From positions 186,001 to 250,000 of the forward strand of contig QXCR01000022.1 of assembly GCA_004380135.1 (NCBI GenBank): a DNA stretch of 64,000 nucleotides, read 5' to 3'. The notes beneath the pieces were generated by a model, which ran no database searches, was not told the origin of the DNA, and saw only the letters and a program-made list of their open reading frames with translations. The position numbers and the translations under genes are program-made. Positions 20,573-31,777 of the stretch are shown one piece after another (positions within the stretch are counted from its first letter, which is position 1; each line of letters opens with the position of its first letter). This stretch comes from Stemphylium vesicarium (lineage: Eukaryota > Ascomycota > Dothideomycetes > Pleosporales > Pleosporaceae).

Positions 20573-21538
20573 GTTTGTCACTACGCAAGCAGTCAGTCGA
20601 CGGGTTCGCTGCGCAACGCTGGAAAAGAGGCACAACTCATAATGGGCGAGCCGGGTGCAGTTATACGACTGCGACGGGCTTGATTTCAGGCTGAGAGTGA
20701 GACTCGGGTGCCTATCAGGCGCGTTCAGCTGATGGTGGGGGGTTGGTGAGGGGTAGGTATCAGAGAGTTAGGTAGCAATGCTTTCGTATGAGGAAAAGAC
20801 AGGGCTGAAAAGGAAAGTGGTGAAAAGGAGGCACAAGCTGAATCGGGTCAGCAACGAGCGTCCAGGGTCTTGACTTGAAAGAGCTGGAGTAGCACCTAGC
20901 GGGCTGTGGGGCAGGCGCACTCGATGGTCGTGTCCGCCTCGCGGCTTGTGGCTGTCATTTGAGGCGCAGCGCCATTAGCGCCACCCCTCAACGCTTTTTT
21001 TTTGTTGCCATGTTTGTAAGGCCCAACCGGAATAGCGACCGGTCTGCTACACTGGGAACGGGCATAGTGACAACGAGAGTAACTTCATATTCTTCAAATG
21101 TTGTCATGTACTTGTCAGGCACAGTCGCTCCGTAGTGGCACCTGTCATCTCTCGCACCCAAAGCATGGACGCTCTTGAACCCAGCTGATGGCGCGTCTCC
21201 ATTAAATTTGTCGTGGTAAAGAGGTCAGTGCATGGCAGCAAAATAAATTGTCTGTGGAGGAGGGAACCCATCAAGGGCCTAGATGCCAAGATGGGAAGGA
21301 ACCGTTCTTGTGGTACCGCTACCGCTACGCCAGGAGCAAGGCTGGCAGGTTTGCATGTGCGATTGCTACGTCATGCCCGTTGCGCAACGCCTACATAAAT
21401 CTGGGTCTTGGATCGACACACGACCATCATAGCAAGCGCATCACTTCAATATTCTGCAAGCCTCCTCTACAGTACTACTAAGTTCATCGACTCCAGTACA
21501 AGCCACAGCACTCTAGACTCCTCTCACAACCCTCGACT
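20573..21538. promoter_or_regulatory. Divergent intergenic region between the kinase and the small membrane protein
   Basis: About 970 bases between two divergently transcribed genes. A T-run (ttttttttttt) lies near 20996-21003, and a pyrimidine/A-rich leader precedes 21539. No gene is supported. Confidence 0.4.
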
Positions 21539-21898
21539 ATGGCTGTTGGCATCCTCACCATCCTGGCCGGCTTGATAGCCTTGGCCGCGGGCTACTTCTA
21601 CTTCTTCGGCATCTCCCCAGAGATGAAGCGCAAGATGGAACAACAAGCGCTCAAGACCATGGGCGAGAACAAGATGTCCTACATGGCCAAAGGTGAGTCA
21701 TGCCATCCTCGACACTGCCTAGGGTCCACTGACACCCCCCCAGATAGCATCAACAAGATCCCCTCCTCCGACCAAGAAGACGTCAAGAACCTCAAGAAGG
21801 GCATCAGCAACCTTGCTGGTGGCGCCACGCAGAATCCAGTTGGAGAGCAAGCTGGTGAAGCCGCGGACACACTCACCAGTCCTCTTACCGGCCGCTAA
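21539..21898 (+). CDS. Small membrane-anchored protein, alternative C-terminus possible
   Basis: Two exons, 21539-21692 and 21744-21898, join to 102 aa. Residues 4-24 are one hydrophobic helix (GILTILAGLIALAAGYFYFF) at the extreme N-terminus, followed by a charged amphipathic region (SPEMKRKMEQQALKTMGEN) and a Gln/Gly-rich tail ending in LTSPLTGR. The pattern suggests a single-pass anchor with a soluble tail; I do not know the function. Downstream of the stop, after a tacag acceptor at 21911-21916, 57 more codons are open to 22090-22092 and look coding (AWDSATNLTRRVSDRVDWDT, then VSTMTGKAKDTAQHHVQKK). Splicing from a GTGAAG donor near 21852 would fuse them to the first part. The short form is the simpler model. 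Confidence 0.6.
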   Translation: MAVGILTILAGLIALAAGYFYFFGISPEMKRKMEQQALKTMGENKMSYMAKGESCHPRHCLGSTDTPPDSINKIPSSDQEDVKNLKKGISNLAGGATQNPVGEQAGEAADTLTSPLTGR

Positions 21899-22298
21899 CG
21901 TCCTTTCTTCGTACAGTTCGCGTAGCCACCCAAGCATGGGATTCGGCCACGAACTTGACAAGGAGGGTTTCGGATCGAGTCGACTGGGATACCGTGCAGA
22001 GTTATCCTAAAGCTGCGCTCGAGCGTGTCTCGACCATGACGGGCAAAGCCAAAGACACAGCTCAGCATCATGTCCAGAAGAAAGTGGAGTAACGGCGTGA
22101 TAATGGTTGGGCGGCAGGAGCGTGTGGATATCCCCGATAGGCGTTTGGTTGTACACATGTGGTTTCCCTGCGTGACTCTTCTCCTTGCATACCACTCAGA
22201 CGGGTGGTATCGGTTTCGACGACTGTCCTGACTCCTCTATAGTGATCCTCGATATTTCATGAACCTCAGTATCCAATCAATACCTGCATCTCACCTCG

Positions 22299-22694
22299 TC
22301 ATCTCATGTGTACCCCACCGCTCCACGCAATCCATGCCGCTCCCTCCCAGCAGAGCACAATGCTCCAGAATACGACTTGAAAGCTGGTCTTCTTCGTCTT
22401 GTGTTGGAAGTAGTGCATACCCGCCAATGCGCCCGGCCATCCTCCTACAAGCGCCAGCGTCTGCAGGGTAGTTTCCTTGACCCTCCATTCCAGGTTCCGA
22501 GCCTGCATCTTATCATAGCCGTAGAAGAGAAAGGTAATGCCGCTGACGGCGCTAGCATAGAGAACTGTATATAGAGGGAACTGCGAGACGGCGTAGAGAC
22601 GGACAAGCGTGACGGTGGGGAGGACGAGCGACGCGACGCCGGAGAGGGTTGCAATGGTCCACGGTCGATGGCGGGGGCGCGCGCGCGGTGGCAT
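22299..22694 (-). CDS. DUF1294 family small membrane protein
   Basis: An intronless frame of 131 aa from the ATG at 22694 (MPPRARPRHRPW). The frame extends further up to 22871, but that part is basic and low in complexity. Three or four hydrophobic segments are visible (TLSGVASLVLPTVTLVRLYA, YASAVSGITFLFYGYDKMQA, QTLALVGGWPGALAGMHYF, VFWSIVLCWEGAAWIAWSGG). The YGYDKMQA motif and LVGGWPGALAGMHYFQHKTK are the hallmark of DUF1294. That family is uncharacterised; bacterial members are sometimes fused to a cold-shock domain. It is tail to tail with the small membrane-protein gene to the left. Confidence 0.83.
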   Translation of the reverse strand: MPPRARPRHRPWTIATLSGVASLVLPTVTLVRLYAVSQFPLYTVLYASAVSGITFLFYGYDKMQARNLEWRVKETTLQTLALVGGWPGALAGMHYFQHKTKKTSFQVVFWSIVLCWEGAAWIAWSGGVHMR

Positions 22695-23231
22695 TTTCCA
22701 TCGAGGAAGTGAAGACCGTGAGGAGATTGAAGATGGAGGAAAAAGCACGAGTTGTTCGCGCCTCTTGCCTTGTCGATCTCCCGCGAGCTGAGCTGGCTGG
22801 ACGTTGCGCTTGACCAGGTTCAGCGTAGTGTGCATTGCCTGAGTTCGGGACGGCGATGACGGAGCGCACATGGAGCATCTGTTCTACGCTTGCACATGGC
22901 CCTTTTGGAGTAAATCTGACCTCCTGAATAGACGTTGAGAGCATGAATTTCTAATTATTCGTAACCATTGCCGTTTTGCAGCCCATATCTGGTCTGGTTG
23001 TGCCCTTTGTCCAAGCCAATAGATCGGTGCGTGTCTACGCTGCCAACGCATCTGATGTCGAAGAACAGTGGTTTGGAACCAGGAAGCTTGCATAGTAAGT
23101 GAAACATTCGTTTGTGCTTTCCAGTGATCCAGGGCATTCTGTAGATAGACGGAAGCAATGTTCCAGTCTGTCGCTGTATTTCCATCACCGTGGGCCGTGG
23201 CGGACGCAGTCTTGATCCTCTCCTAGGAGGA

Positions 23232-24190
23232 TTAGACGGCTTCCTTGTACATTATCATCTTATCAATGCTCCCTTTGACAATGAGAAACGTAGCGACGAG
23301 CTGGGTTGCGCTGCTTAAGTAGCCGAGAATCGTTGAAGTGGCGTCGTCAATGACCTTGACAGTGGAGGAAAGGATAGCCGTTGCGATGCTGATTACGAGT
23401 AGCCAGTAGAATATTTTTAAGTGTCTCGCAACAGTAGTATCTTGGAGTGTACGACCGCGTTACATGATGGGGATGACCATGGCGAAAGCTCCCAGGATGC
23501 TAATAAGATTCTGGGCCAGGTTGTTGAAGAAGTCGCTGTCGATCGCTGTTTGTGGAGTAGACTCAATGGCTTCGACATTCGCCAACCAGGCCGCCAGTCC
23601 TGTTGCAATAGCGCTGCCAACCGTGATCGTCGAGAAGACGATGTATACGGTATATATGTGTTTTATGATTGCTATCAGAGACTGTATCCCGGCCTAGTCT
23701 CCCTCCGTAGCAGAGGACCGCGGTCATTCGGTTTTACGACATTTATGGCGTTATCTAGTGTTCTGTCAGAGGCTATATCTTCCAATGCAATGAATGGTGC
23801 TGGATCTTGTAATGGTGCGACACACGTCACGTCGTTCGATGTTGCGGTAGATGATACGTCTTCATGGGAAAGCCGTAGTGGAGGCGTTGAGCTAAGGGGA
23901 ACTCCTCTACAGAGGTAGATTGGCCACTGGTGACCTGGGCGCAGAGTTGCTGAAGAATTTCCTTTGGTCGCTTGCTGTGGTGGTCTTCAGTCAACGCCTC
24001 AACATATTGAGTGTAAGTTCGCTCCCCCTTGACCCGTTGTTTTTCTTCCCCTTAGAGTACTTTCAAAAGTCCGAAGAATCGGGATGAGTTCGCGTATATC
24101 CGTAGCATCTTCCCGATGACGCTTCATTGGTGAGTGAAGTGTACTAACGAAAACCACAACGGCAACACTCATTGCGCATAATACCTCGGT
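23232..24190 (-). pseudogene. Broken membrane-protein gene
   Basis: From ATG 24190 (MTEVLCAMSVAVVVFVSTLH) the frame encodes an N-terminal hydrophobic segment and a polar helix (ATDIRELIPILRTFESTLRG). It meets TGA at 23999-24001 and again at 23987-23989, then continues in the same frame (GHQWPIYLCRGVPLSSTPPL, then LEDIASDRTLDNAINVVKPN). The frame changes near 23690, and the C-terminal part holds at least three membrane helices (YTVYIVFSTITVGSAIATGL, LAQNLISILGAFAMVIPIM, FYWLLVISIATAILSSTVKV), interrupted by TAA 23460-23462. The natural end is TAA 23232-23234. All the in-frame stops could derive from Gln or Arg codons by C-to-T. I do not recognise the family; its general look is a fungal multi-pass protein with a cytosolic middle region. 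Confidence 0.55.
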
Positions 24191-25329
24191 CATGGTAATG
24201 TATAAAGCAGGAAGAAGGACAAAATAGGTAGACGCGCAATACAATATCTTGAGCAGTATAAGTGTAGACGAGAGGAGATGAGAGGAGATACCTCCGAGAC
24301 AGAAGCATTAAGTGGTTTATAACGACGGCATGTAGGCGCAGCATGTCGGGGTCCTCGACATCGAACTACCCACCCATGACCACCGCATTCACCTGGGCAC
24401 AAAGCGTACCCAACCGATACGTTACGGTTCCCGCTCTCTGAAATCGCGGTCACCACCGCCTCCAACCGAGACCAACCGACCTATCATCTCCAACCACGTC
24501 CAAGGCAATTCGCTAGGCGTCCCGAAAGGCCAAATCTGCAGCTGAGTGTCGATGTGCAGCACTTTATGGCTAAACGTAAGCAAGAATCTTCGTAGTGCGG
24601 AAATGCCTAGGCGTTTCATGTGTCCCTGTATACCTCTCACTATACCTTCAGGTTGTCTGTCGACTGCGATTGTATCTATTGCCCTACTTACATGGTCATT
24701 TTCGGCTCATCAAACCGTTATCCTATGCTATGCAACCACCATTGCTCCATGACATATCACTGTGATTGGGATAAAGCGCCAAGTGGTAGACCATCGCTGA
24801 AATTTCGATACAATACTTGTACTCGAAGATGTTGCCTTGATCCAATATTATTTTGTTTTTGATATGCCTAATCTGGAAGTATACATGCCTGTACGTGAGT
24901 CGACCGCAACGCATGAAAAAGCCCAATCTCCGAATGACCGAAGAACCATCCACTCCGTCTCCACCCACCCCACTCGAGACAATCAGCTACCTTATCCGAA
25001 ACGTTCTCAATCACACATCAAAAAGCTTGTTTACAAGAATAGACAATGAGGAGTATTCTTTCATAGATTGTTAAGAGATTAAACACTAAAACTACCTCCA
25101 AGCCACCAGACTATCGACTTGCAGTAAAGTAAACTGTGCGAATGTTGAAACCAGGAAGATCACAACATATTGACGAGCAAGAGACATGATCGCGTGAACG
25201 CAGCCGAACCAAGATATTGACAGGAGATTGTGAACGATCCGCTACATACAAAACATGAGTCCTCTAATCGCAGCTCATTTCAACCTACTACGTCCATAGG
25301 AAAAAATCAAGGCAAGATGATTGATTGAT
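24191..25329. other. Gene-free stretch
   Basis: No frame with motifs, and rather AT-rich towards 25100. The right end is the 3' UTR of the GH17 gene. Confidence 0.4.
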
Positions 25330-27892
25330 TTAGAGGGAGATGTTGAGGTCGATGTTGATGCCGAGGTCGAGACCAAGGACATCAGAGCAGCCGAAGTTCT
25401 GCTCAACACCGTACTCGCCCTCGGCCTTCCAGCCGTCGTTCTGGAAGGAGAAGACGCAGGACTCGGAACCGACCTTCTCGAGGATGCTCTTCATGGCAAC
25501 CTTTTGCTCAGCCTTACCAGCGACAGCCTTGCCGTTGTTGCGACCGGCGGAAGGCCAGCCGATCTCGGTAATGTACTTGCCCTTGTCAGCCGCACCGGGG
25601 CAGACCTTGGCGGCCTGCTCGAGCTGCTGAGCGGCGAACTCACCGGCCTGATCAGCGGTGATGGAGTCGGTGAAGTAGGGCTGGACCTGGCAGGCGAAGA
25701 CGTCAATGTGGTCGCAGAGAGCGGCACCCATCTGCTCCCAGGTACCGACGGGCTCAGTGGTGGTGATGGCAGTGTCAGAGGGGAAACCAGCGCCGACGAG
25801 CTCCTCACGGACGTGGTCGATGTAAGAAGCGAGCTCCTCAGCCTTGCAGTTACCGTTGAACATGCACTCGTTACCGACGATGACCATAGCGACAGAGTCC
25901 TTGGGGGCGCTCTCCTTGATCTCCTTGAGCTGGTTCTCTGCGTAGTCGGAGAAGCATCCCTTGCCCTCCTTACCACCAGCCTCGAGGAAGATACCGTAAA
26001 TAACCTTCAGTCCATACTTCTCGCACTCGGGAACGACGTGCTCGAAGACACCGCAGTCGGTGCTGTAGGAACGGATGGTGGTGAAGCCGAGCTCGGAGAT
26101 GACCTTGATGTCGGCGGAGATCTCGTCAGCGGTCTTGCAGTCACCGGAGTTGGCGTATGGGGTGTAGGTAATGGCCCACTTGTCACCGTTGGTTACAATG
26201 TGGTCACCCTGGCTGTAGCTACCGGTAGCCTTAGGCTTGTCGGAACCCTGGGACTGGCTGGGAGTGGGCTTGGGCTTCTCGATCTCCTTGGAGGAAGCGG
26301 GGACAGATGGCTGAGCGGGCTTGGTCTCCTTAGGGGTCTCAGGGTAAGACGGCTTGGTGACTTCAGGAACGGAAGGCTTAGACTCTTCCGGGACAGCAGG
26401 CTTGCTCTCCTTGGGAGTCTCGGGGGTGGAGGGCTTGGTGACCTCAGGCACAGATGGCTTTGACTCCTCAGGGGTCTGGGGAACACCGGGGTAGGCAGGG
26501 TGGGTCTCCTTGGGGGTCTCAGGGACGGAGGGCTTGCTCTCCTCAGGTGTCTGGGGGACACCGGGGTAGGCAGGCGCGGTGGGCTTGCCCTCCTCATCGG
26601 TGCAAGTGGTGGACTCAGGAACAGCAGGGTGGCTCTCCTTAGGGGTGTCAGGAACGGAAGGCTTGGTCACTTCAGGGACGGATGGCTTGCTCTCCTCAGG
26701 AGTTTGAGGAACACCGGGGTAAGCGGGGTGAGTCTCCTTGGGGGTCTCTGGGTGAGAAGGCTTGCTCTGCTCAGGGGTCTGGGGAACGCCGGGGTAGGCG
26801 GGGTGAGACTCCTCAGGAACGGGAGCAGGGCCAGTGGGCTTGGGAACCTCGTCGGTGCAGGTGGTAGACTCGGGGACAGCAGGCTTGCTCTCCTCGGGGA
26901 TCTGAGGGACACCGGGGTAAGCAGGGTGGGTCTGCTGGGGAGTCTCGGGGTGGGTTGGCTTAGACTCCTCGGGAACCGGGGCAGGGCCAGTTGGCTGAGG
27001 AACCTCATCAGTGCAAGTGGTGGACTCTGGGACCTCAGGGACTGAAGGCTTCGACTCCTGGGGAACAACCGGCTTTGAGGGCTGGGGAACGCCTGGGTAG
27101 CCTGGCTGAGATTGCTCTGGGACAGCAGGCTTGGATGGCTGAGGAACACCTGGGTAACCGGGGTGAGTCTCCTTGGGAGTTTCGGGCATGCCAGGAGTCG
27201 ACTGGGGCACGCCGGGGTAGGCAGGGTGGGACTGCTCGGGAGTCTCAGGCTTGCCGGGAGTTGGCTGAGGCACGCCGGGGTAGGCGGGGTGAGACTCCTC
27301 AGGAACGGGAGCAGGGCCGGTGGGCTTGGGAACCTCGTCGGTGCAGGTAGTAGACTCTGGCACGGCGGGGTGTTCGGGCTTGCCAGGGGTCTCCTTAGGA
27401 GTGTCTGGGTGGGAAGGCTTTGACTCCTCAGGGACAGCGGGCTTGGATGGCTGAGGAACGCCGGGGTAACCGGGCTGGGAGTGCTCAGGCACAGCAGGCT
27501 TGGATGGCTGCGGGACACCTGGGTAGCCGGGCTGAGAGTGCTCGGGAACGGCAGGCTTTGATGGCTGAGGAACACCTGGGTATCCGGGCTGGGAGTGCTC
27601 AGGAGTGGGCTTGGGGCCCTCCATGCTGGTGGCGGTCTCGCCAGCAGGAGTGGAGGCGTGGACAGGTGGGGGTCCTGAAATCTATTAGTTTTACGTTTGT
27701 GATGTGAGTGGTATTCCGTGTTCACTTACCAGCAGTTACGTAGACGGTGTGGGTGGTGACCTCGCAAGTCTCACCCTGAGGAGCTGGAGGAGCGGCGCCG
27801 TAGTGACGGCGCTCGTGGAATCCAGCGTGAGCCTTGTGGCCGACAGCGAAGACTGACCCAACAAGGGCAGCCGCAACGAAGGAATACTTCAT
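25330..27892 (-). CDS. Secreted GH17 cell-wall beta-1,3-glucanase with long Pro-rich repeat region (BtgE-like)
   Basis: Two exons, 27892-27730 and 27674-25330, give 835 aa. Residues 1-18 (MKYSFVAAALVGSVFAVG) form a signal peptide. A short Cys-containing segment is followed by about 450 residues of imperfect Pro-rich repeats with 12 copies of YPGVPQ and four copies of ESTTCTDE. The C-terminal ~290 residues are a glycoside hydrolase 17 domain (WAITYTPYANSGDCKTADEI, then FTTIRSYSTDC). VGNECMFNG holds the acid/base Glu and ITEIGWPSAGR the nucleophile Glu; both are intact. It ends in a hydrophobic DVLGLDLGINIDLNISL without a GPI signal. By family the enzyme remodels wall beta-1,3-glucan. The repeats probably act as a wall spacer, and BtgE of Aspergillus is the nearest named match by architecture. 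The repeat region is likely variable in length between strains. Confidence 0.92.
26290..27605 (-). repeat. Coding minisatellite array in the GH17 gene
   Basis: Tandem imperfect units encode PGYPGVPQPSKPAVPE-type, KPSVPEVTKPS-type and PESTTCTDEVPKPTGP-type blocks. The purest part is three consecutive 57-bp (19-residue) units at about 27430-27605. Unit boundaries keep the reading frame throughout. Confidence 0.85.
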
Positions 27893-29384
27893 CTTGAATT
27901 GGTTTACTAGGTGGTTTTTACGGTAGCGTGTTTCTCTTCCGCTGAGCGAGTGAAGCGGGTAATATTAAGGTATAAAATGTATTAATGAGTGACGGGGCAC
28001 GTAAGGCCGGAATGGTACTTGTCAACGAGGCAAATGCGAAACAAAAAGCCTTGCGTAACGAGAAAAAGAAGAATCCGTCTCGAGGCTGGGGAACAGAGCG
28101 GTTTTGAGTGATGTGCCATGGCCTGTGAGTTCGCCATTCGGTGGGGCTTGTGTGCCTCGAAGGCGTTAGGTTAGGGGTCCTGGAAATTAACATGGCGAGT
28201 GTTGTACAGGAACGGCATGGGCGTCTTCCTACGGCTCTATTGAGGTCGTGATGTGCTCCGAGCGGAAATGAGATCTGGGGTATAGAGGTCGTGTTAGGTG
28301 GAGAGTGGGTCTCCTTTAGCTCCGGATACGGTTAGGCGTCTTCACCCTGAACAACCCACGAACAAGTGCGTCACCGCAACAAACACGATAGCTAATCGTT
28401 TTCATGAGCATCGCCTTCATGATGCTGATCCTAATTGCGCGTCCACAGCATGGTACTCACTCCTCCGTCGCTTCAAAACGGTTTCCACAGCGGTAAAGCA
28501 TCTCGTGTTGGTAATGACGGCCCACCATTCCGCTTCCTCCTCGTGAAATCCATGGCCGCATAGCGGCAATCACACGCAGCACCCGCGAACGGCTAAATCT
28601 TGTGCAGCTCACAAGGCGAAACCATGGCCACAGCGTCAGCCAAGATGCAGGTACAGAACGGCCTGGACATGGTGTTGCCTGCTTGACCGCTGTTTAATTG
28701 GCCGAAGCTCGTATCCAAGCCATAGGGAGATAGTGGTGTATGTTGGTGCGTGCCCCTTTTTCACGACTCAAAAGCCACCCGGAAATAGCACTGCGGCTAT
28801 CGTCGATGAACATCACTTAACTCTCCGCTGAGCGATGCCGGACGCTTCGGATCCGTGCGATCCGTTGTACGAGTAAAGGCAGTGGAGACGGCAAGTCTCG
28901 AGAGATGAAAACCACGCACATCGCCCCTGGGTGCGCAACCGATGCGATCTACGGCCGTCGTCTTCTAATGCTGCTACCCAGTGGTGCTGAGAGCCTAGAG
29001 TGCTTGGATCGACATTGGCAACCTCCTTCGCTGCCGAAGACGCGGGTCAAGGTCAGCCGACCTCTTTGGACCGCAACCACAAGTACGAGCACTTTTGTTT
29101 CTCAGCGCTAGGTGCTTATGCGATTAGAAGCGACCGGTGCAGCTAGCATGCACAGCAAGCAGCGTGTGGTAACCGTCGTACTTTGAATACAATCTTCAAA
29201 GTGACAAGGAGCTATGATTCAATTTGGTAACATCATCTCTACAAAGTTTTAGTGCCAAGATCTAGCTATATAGTGTGTTGTTGGTTGTGCCGTACGGTGC
29301 CTTGCGACTGAAATGTCATTGGTCTCGGCGCCCAAGGCTCTAGTAGAGACCAACTGCTCGTAAGATCTAGTCAGCTCCCCACTA
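27893..29384. promoter_or_regulatory. Intergenic region with the GH17 promoter
   Basis: The first few hundred bases left of 28200 are the GH17 promoter and leader (minus strand). The rest, 28200-29384, shows only short frames without motifs, and no RNA gene was recognised. Confidence 0.35.
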
Positions 29385-30607
29385 TCACTCCGCCGTTTCC
29401 TCTTGCTGGCCGTGGTAATGGGCCTTCATCCTATCGGCAAACTCTTTCGCTCCAGTTGCGCTGAAATGTCCCTCCTTTCCTTTGGCTGTCGTGGTTGCCG
29501 CCCTCATCGATCGGGGAAACATTTCCTCTTCGTAGTGCTTTAGTCCGTCCTCGAGACTCTTCTTGCCATCACAGACTTTTATGATATTCACACCCAGTAC
29601 CAACGCATCGTACATGCCGATGTTAACTCCTTCGCCGGAACAAGGCGTGAATACGTGCGCTGCATCTCCGATGAGTGTTGCGCCTGAGCGGAACGGCCAT
29701 TGGAATCCAACTGGTAGTTCTTAAAGCGGGCGCGCCTCCAGGCTGTCGGTACACGACAAGACGACACGCTGCAGATTTTCGTGGATATGTAAAAAGTAAC
29801 GTTGGACGTATTGCTTTGTCGCCATTTTCGCATCCGCCCAATCAATACCACATGTCTCCAAGAAATCCTCCGGGACACGTAGAGAAGAGTAAGTCCGCAA
29901 ACTGCCATCGCCCTGCCGCTGAGACTGAACCGCGCAACCTTCACCAAACGCCATTATTGGCCCCTCACCAACAAAGTCCTGTGGCCAAGGATCAGCTTTG
30001 ACATCATTACACGTCAACGTCACGGATGAAATACCAGAATACACCGGCATCTGGTTCGACAGCAGCTTGCGAACCTTGGACCACGCGCCATCACCCCCAA
30101 CCACAACATCAAACCCCGTTTCCTTTGTGCCATTCGCAAAGTTCAAGTCGTACCTTCTTTTCCCTTCACTGGATTCCACCACTTCTTGCAATCTCTTCCC
30201 AAACCGCACATTCCTCTTGTCAAGATTCTCAAACATCAGCGTCGCCAACGTCGTGCGATCAATCTCAGGTCTTCCATTAAACTTTCCCTCTCCCTCTTTA
30301 CAACTCTGTTTGTCGTTCCCGTTCTCGTCCCAGAGCACTTGGCCCACCATGTCGACTATCTTGAGCACATCGCTCTCCGGTCGCGCATGCTTCTTAAACT
30401 GCTCCCATAGTCCGGCTTCTTTGAGCGAGAGCTGCCCGGATGCTGGATGTAGATCGAGAGAGCCGCTTTGGGTGCGTAGTCCGGAATAGGCTTCGAAGAC
30501 GGTAAAGGCGATGTGGTGTCTTTGGAGGATGGATGCGAGGGCGAGGGAGGCGGGCCTGCGCCTATGATGGCGATTTTGGGGTGATGGGGTGGTGTTGCGG
30601 ACGGCAT
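29385..30607 (-). pseudogene. Broken FAD-dependent monooxygenase (TetX/salicylate-hydroxylase type)
   Basis: The start MPSATPPHHPKIAIIGAG (30607) gives the Rossmann strand and the first two Gly of GxGxxG. A one-base loss near 30555 then moves the continuation (PASLALASILQRHHIAFTVF) to the next frame, which stays open to TAA 29721-29723. Beyond that stop the same frame resumes with ELPVGFQWPFRSGATLIGDA, including the conserved GD motif that binds FAD ribose, then AAHVFTPCSGEGVNIGMYDA, and ends at 29385. A DG motif (VVVGGDGAWSKVRKLL) is intact. If repaired it would be about 407 aa, the normal length. Such enzymes hydroxylate aromatic or polyketide substrates. With two lesions in conserved positions it is most likely inactive; sequencing error is the alternative. 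No secondary-metabolite cluster surrounds it. Confidence 0.75.
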
Positions 30608-31777
30608 GGTCAATGTTGTTGGTCATTTTGTTGGTCATGTTGTTGGTATCCTCGTGTAGTATTCTGTTTCTCTTAAAGAAAGATTTTATGGTAGATTCTT
30701 CTTAATCGTATAAGGTCGAAAGACTTTGACTTGTTGACGTTGTGTTCGATATCTACTGTCCAACAACCGATAGCTATGAAGTTGTCATGTAGTAATTACT
30801 CTTGTAATATTTCCCCTTCCTTTTGTATTTTTCCTCCCTTCCCCATCACGATCTTGCTGTCTAAACCCATAATCACGTTCTCGCACAGCTGCCTGCTCAA
30901 CACACCTTTCGGGTCCTAACCTTACTTACCTTCGCGTCCTCAGCCAAACCTCGGACCCTAAACCGCTTCCCCCAAAAGTCCGACATATTCATTTCAAGTT
31001 TTCTAACCAAACAAACAGGCCTATCACATGTTGCTGTCTCTACTTAAACGTTGGCCCGAGAATTACCCCAGGCTCTCTCTAGACGGCGCACCAAATGCTC
31101 GACACAGCTTAGCTAGTGGACAATGTACTGAATGTGGAATTCGGTGTTTTTCCGCTAGTAGATAGCCTTAGCGCTTACGAAATCTAGGTAGTAGGTACAG
31201 ATGGACAATGGGAATACGAGATTGAGTTTTTCTATCGCGAGATTACTTGTAGATAGATGTGTTGGAGAGGAAGGTGTCGCGTGCGCATTGAAAGCTGCGT
31301 AGGTGTTTACTCGGGGGTTTCCAAGTTAGCCCCGAGATAAGGTCACGTGACGGCTACCTTGCTGAACGCAGTCAGGTGATAATTCAAGGAGTGCAACATT
31401 GACCATTTCATCTTTTGCTATTTACATGTGGTGTCGCACTACTTGTGATTTTCTTTTTCCTCTCAAACTTGACTGCGCTTTATTGTTTATGGTTTCGACA
31501 TGGTTTCGAGGCTGCAATGGATGTTTGCCGCGGCTCCTGGCCGACACATCTTGTTTAGATAATTCGTGCTGCGCCGCCCTGCTTCTATCTATATATTCTC
31601 GAGATACGCAGGCGAGTTGATGGAGCGGATTTCGACATTCCGCAACCCAATCCTGCATTACGTCGTAGTGTTGGGGCGTGCTCTTTCGGGGACCACAATT
31701 TCTGACACCCTCAACAGGCCTGGATAGCCTCGCGAAAGGCGTCCTCCACGTCATCAGCCTCTTAGTCCGCCCACCCA
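30608..31777. other. Gene-free, AT-rich stretch
   Basis: Upstream region of the broken monooxygenase and 3' flank of USB1. Only short frames. The sequence around 30660-30850 is strongly AT- and T-rich. Confidence 0.4.

Noticed and set aside
25321..26463. 380-codon + strand frame opposite the GH17 gene
   Set aside because: It is the antisense shadow of a strongly codon-biased gene (few T in third positions removes antisense stops). The Leu/Gly/Val-rich product has no motifs.
26290..27605. Regular repeats suggesting a CRISPR-like array
   Set aside because: The repeats are in frame within a secreted eukaryotic protein, are contiguous and have no unique spacers.
29385..30607. Possible secondary-metabolite cluster around the monooxygenase
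   Set aside because: No polyketide synthase, peptide synthetase, terpene cyclase or cluster transporter is nearby, and the gene is broken.
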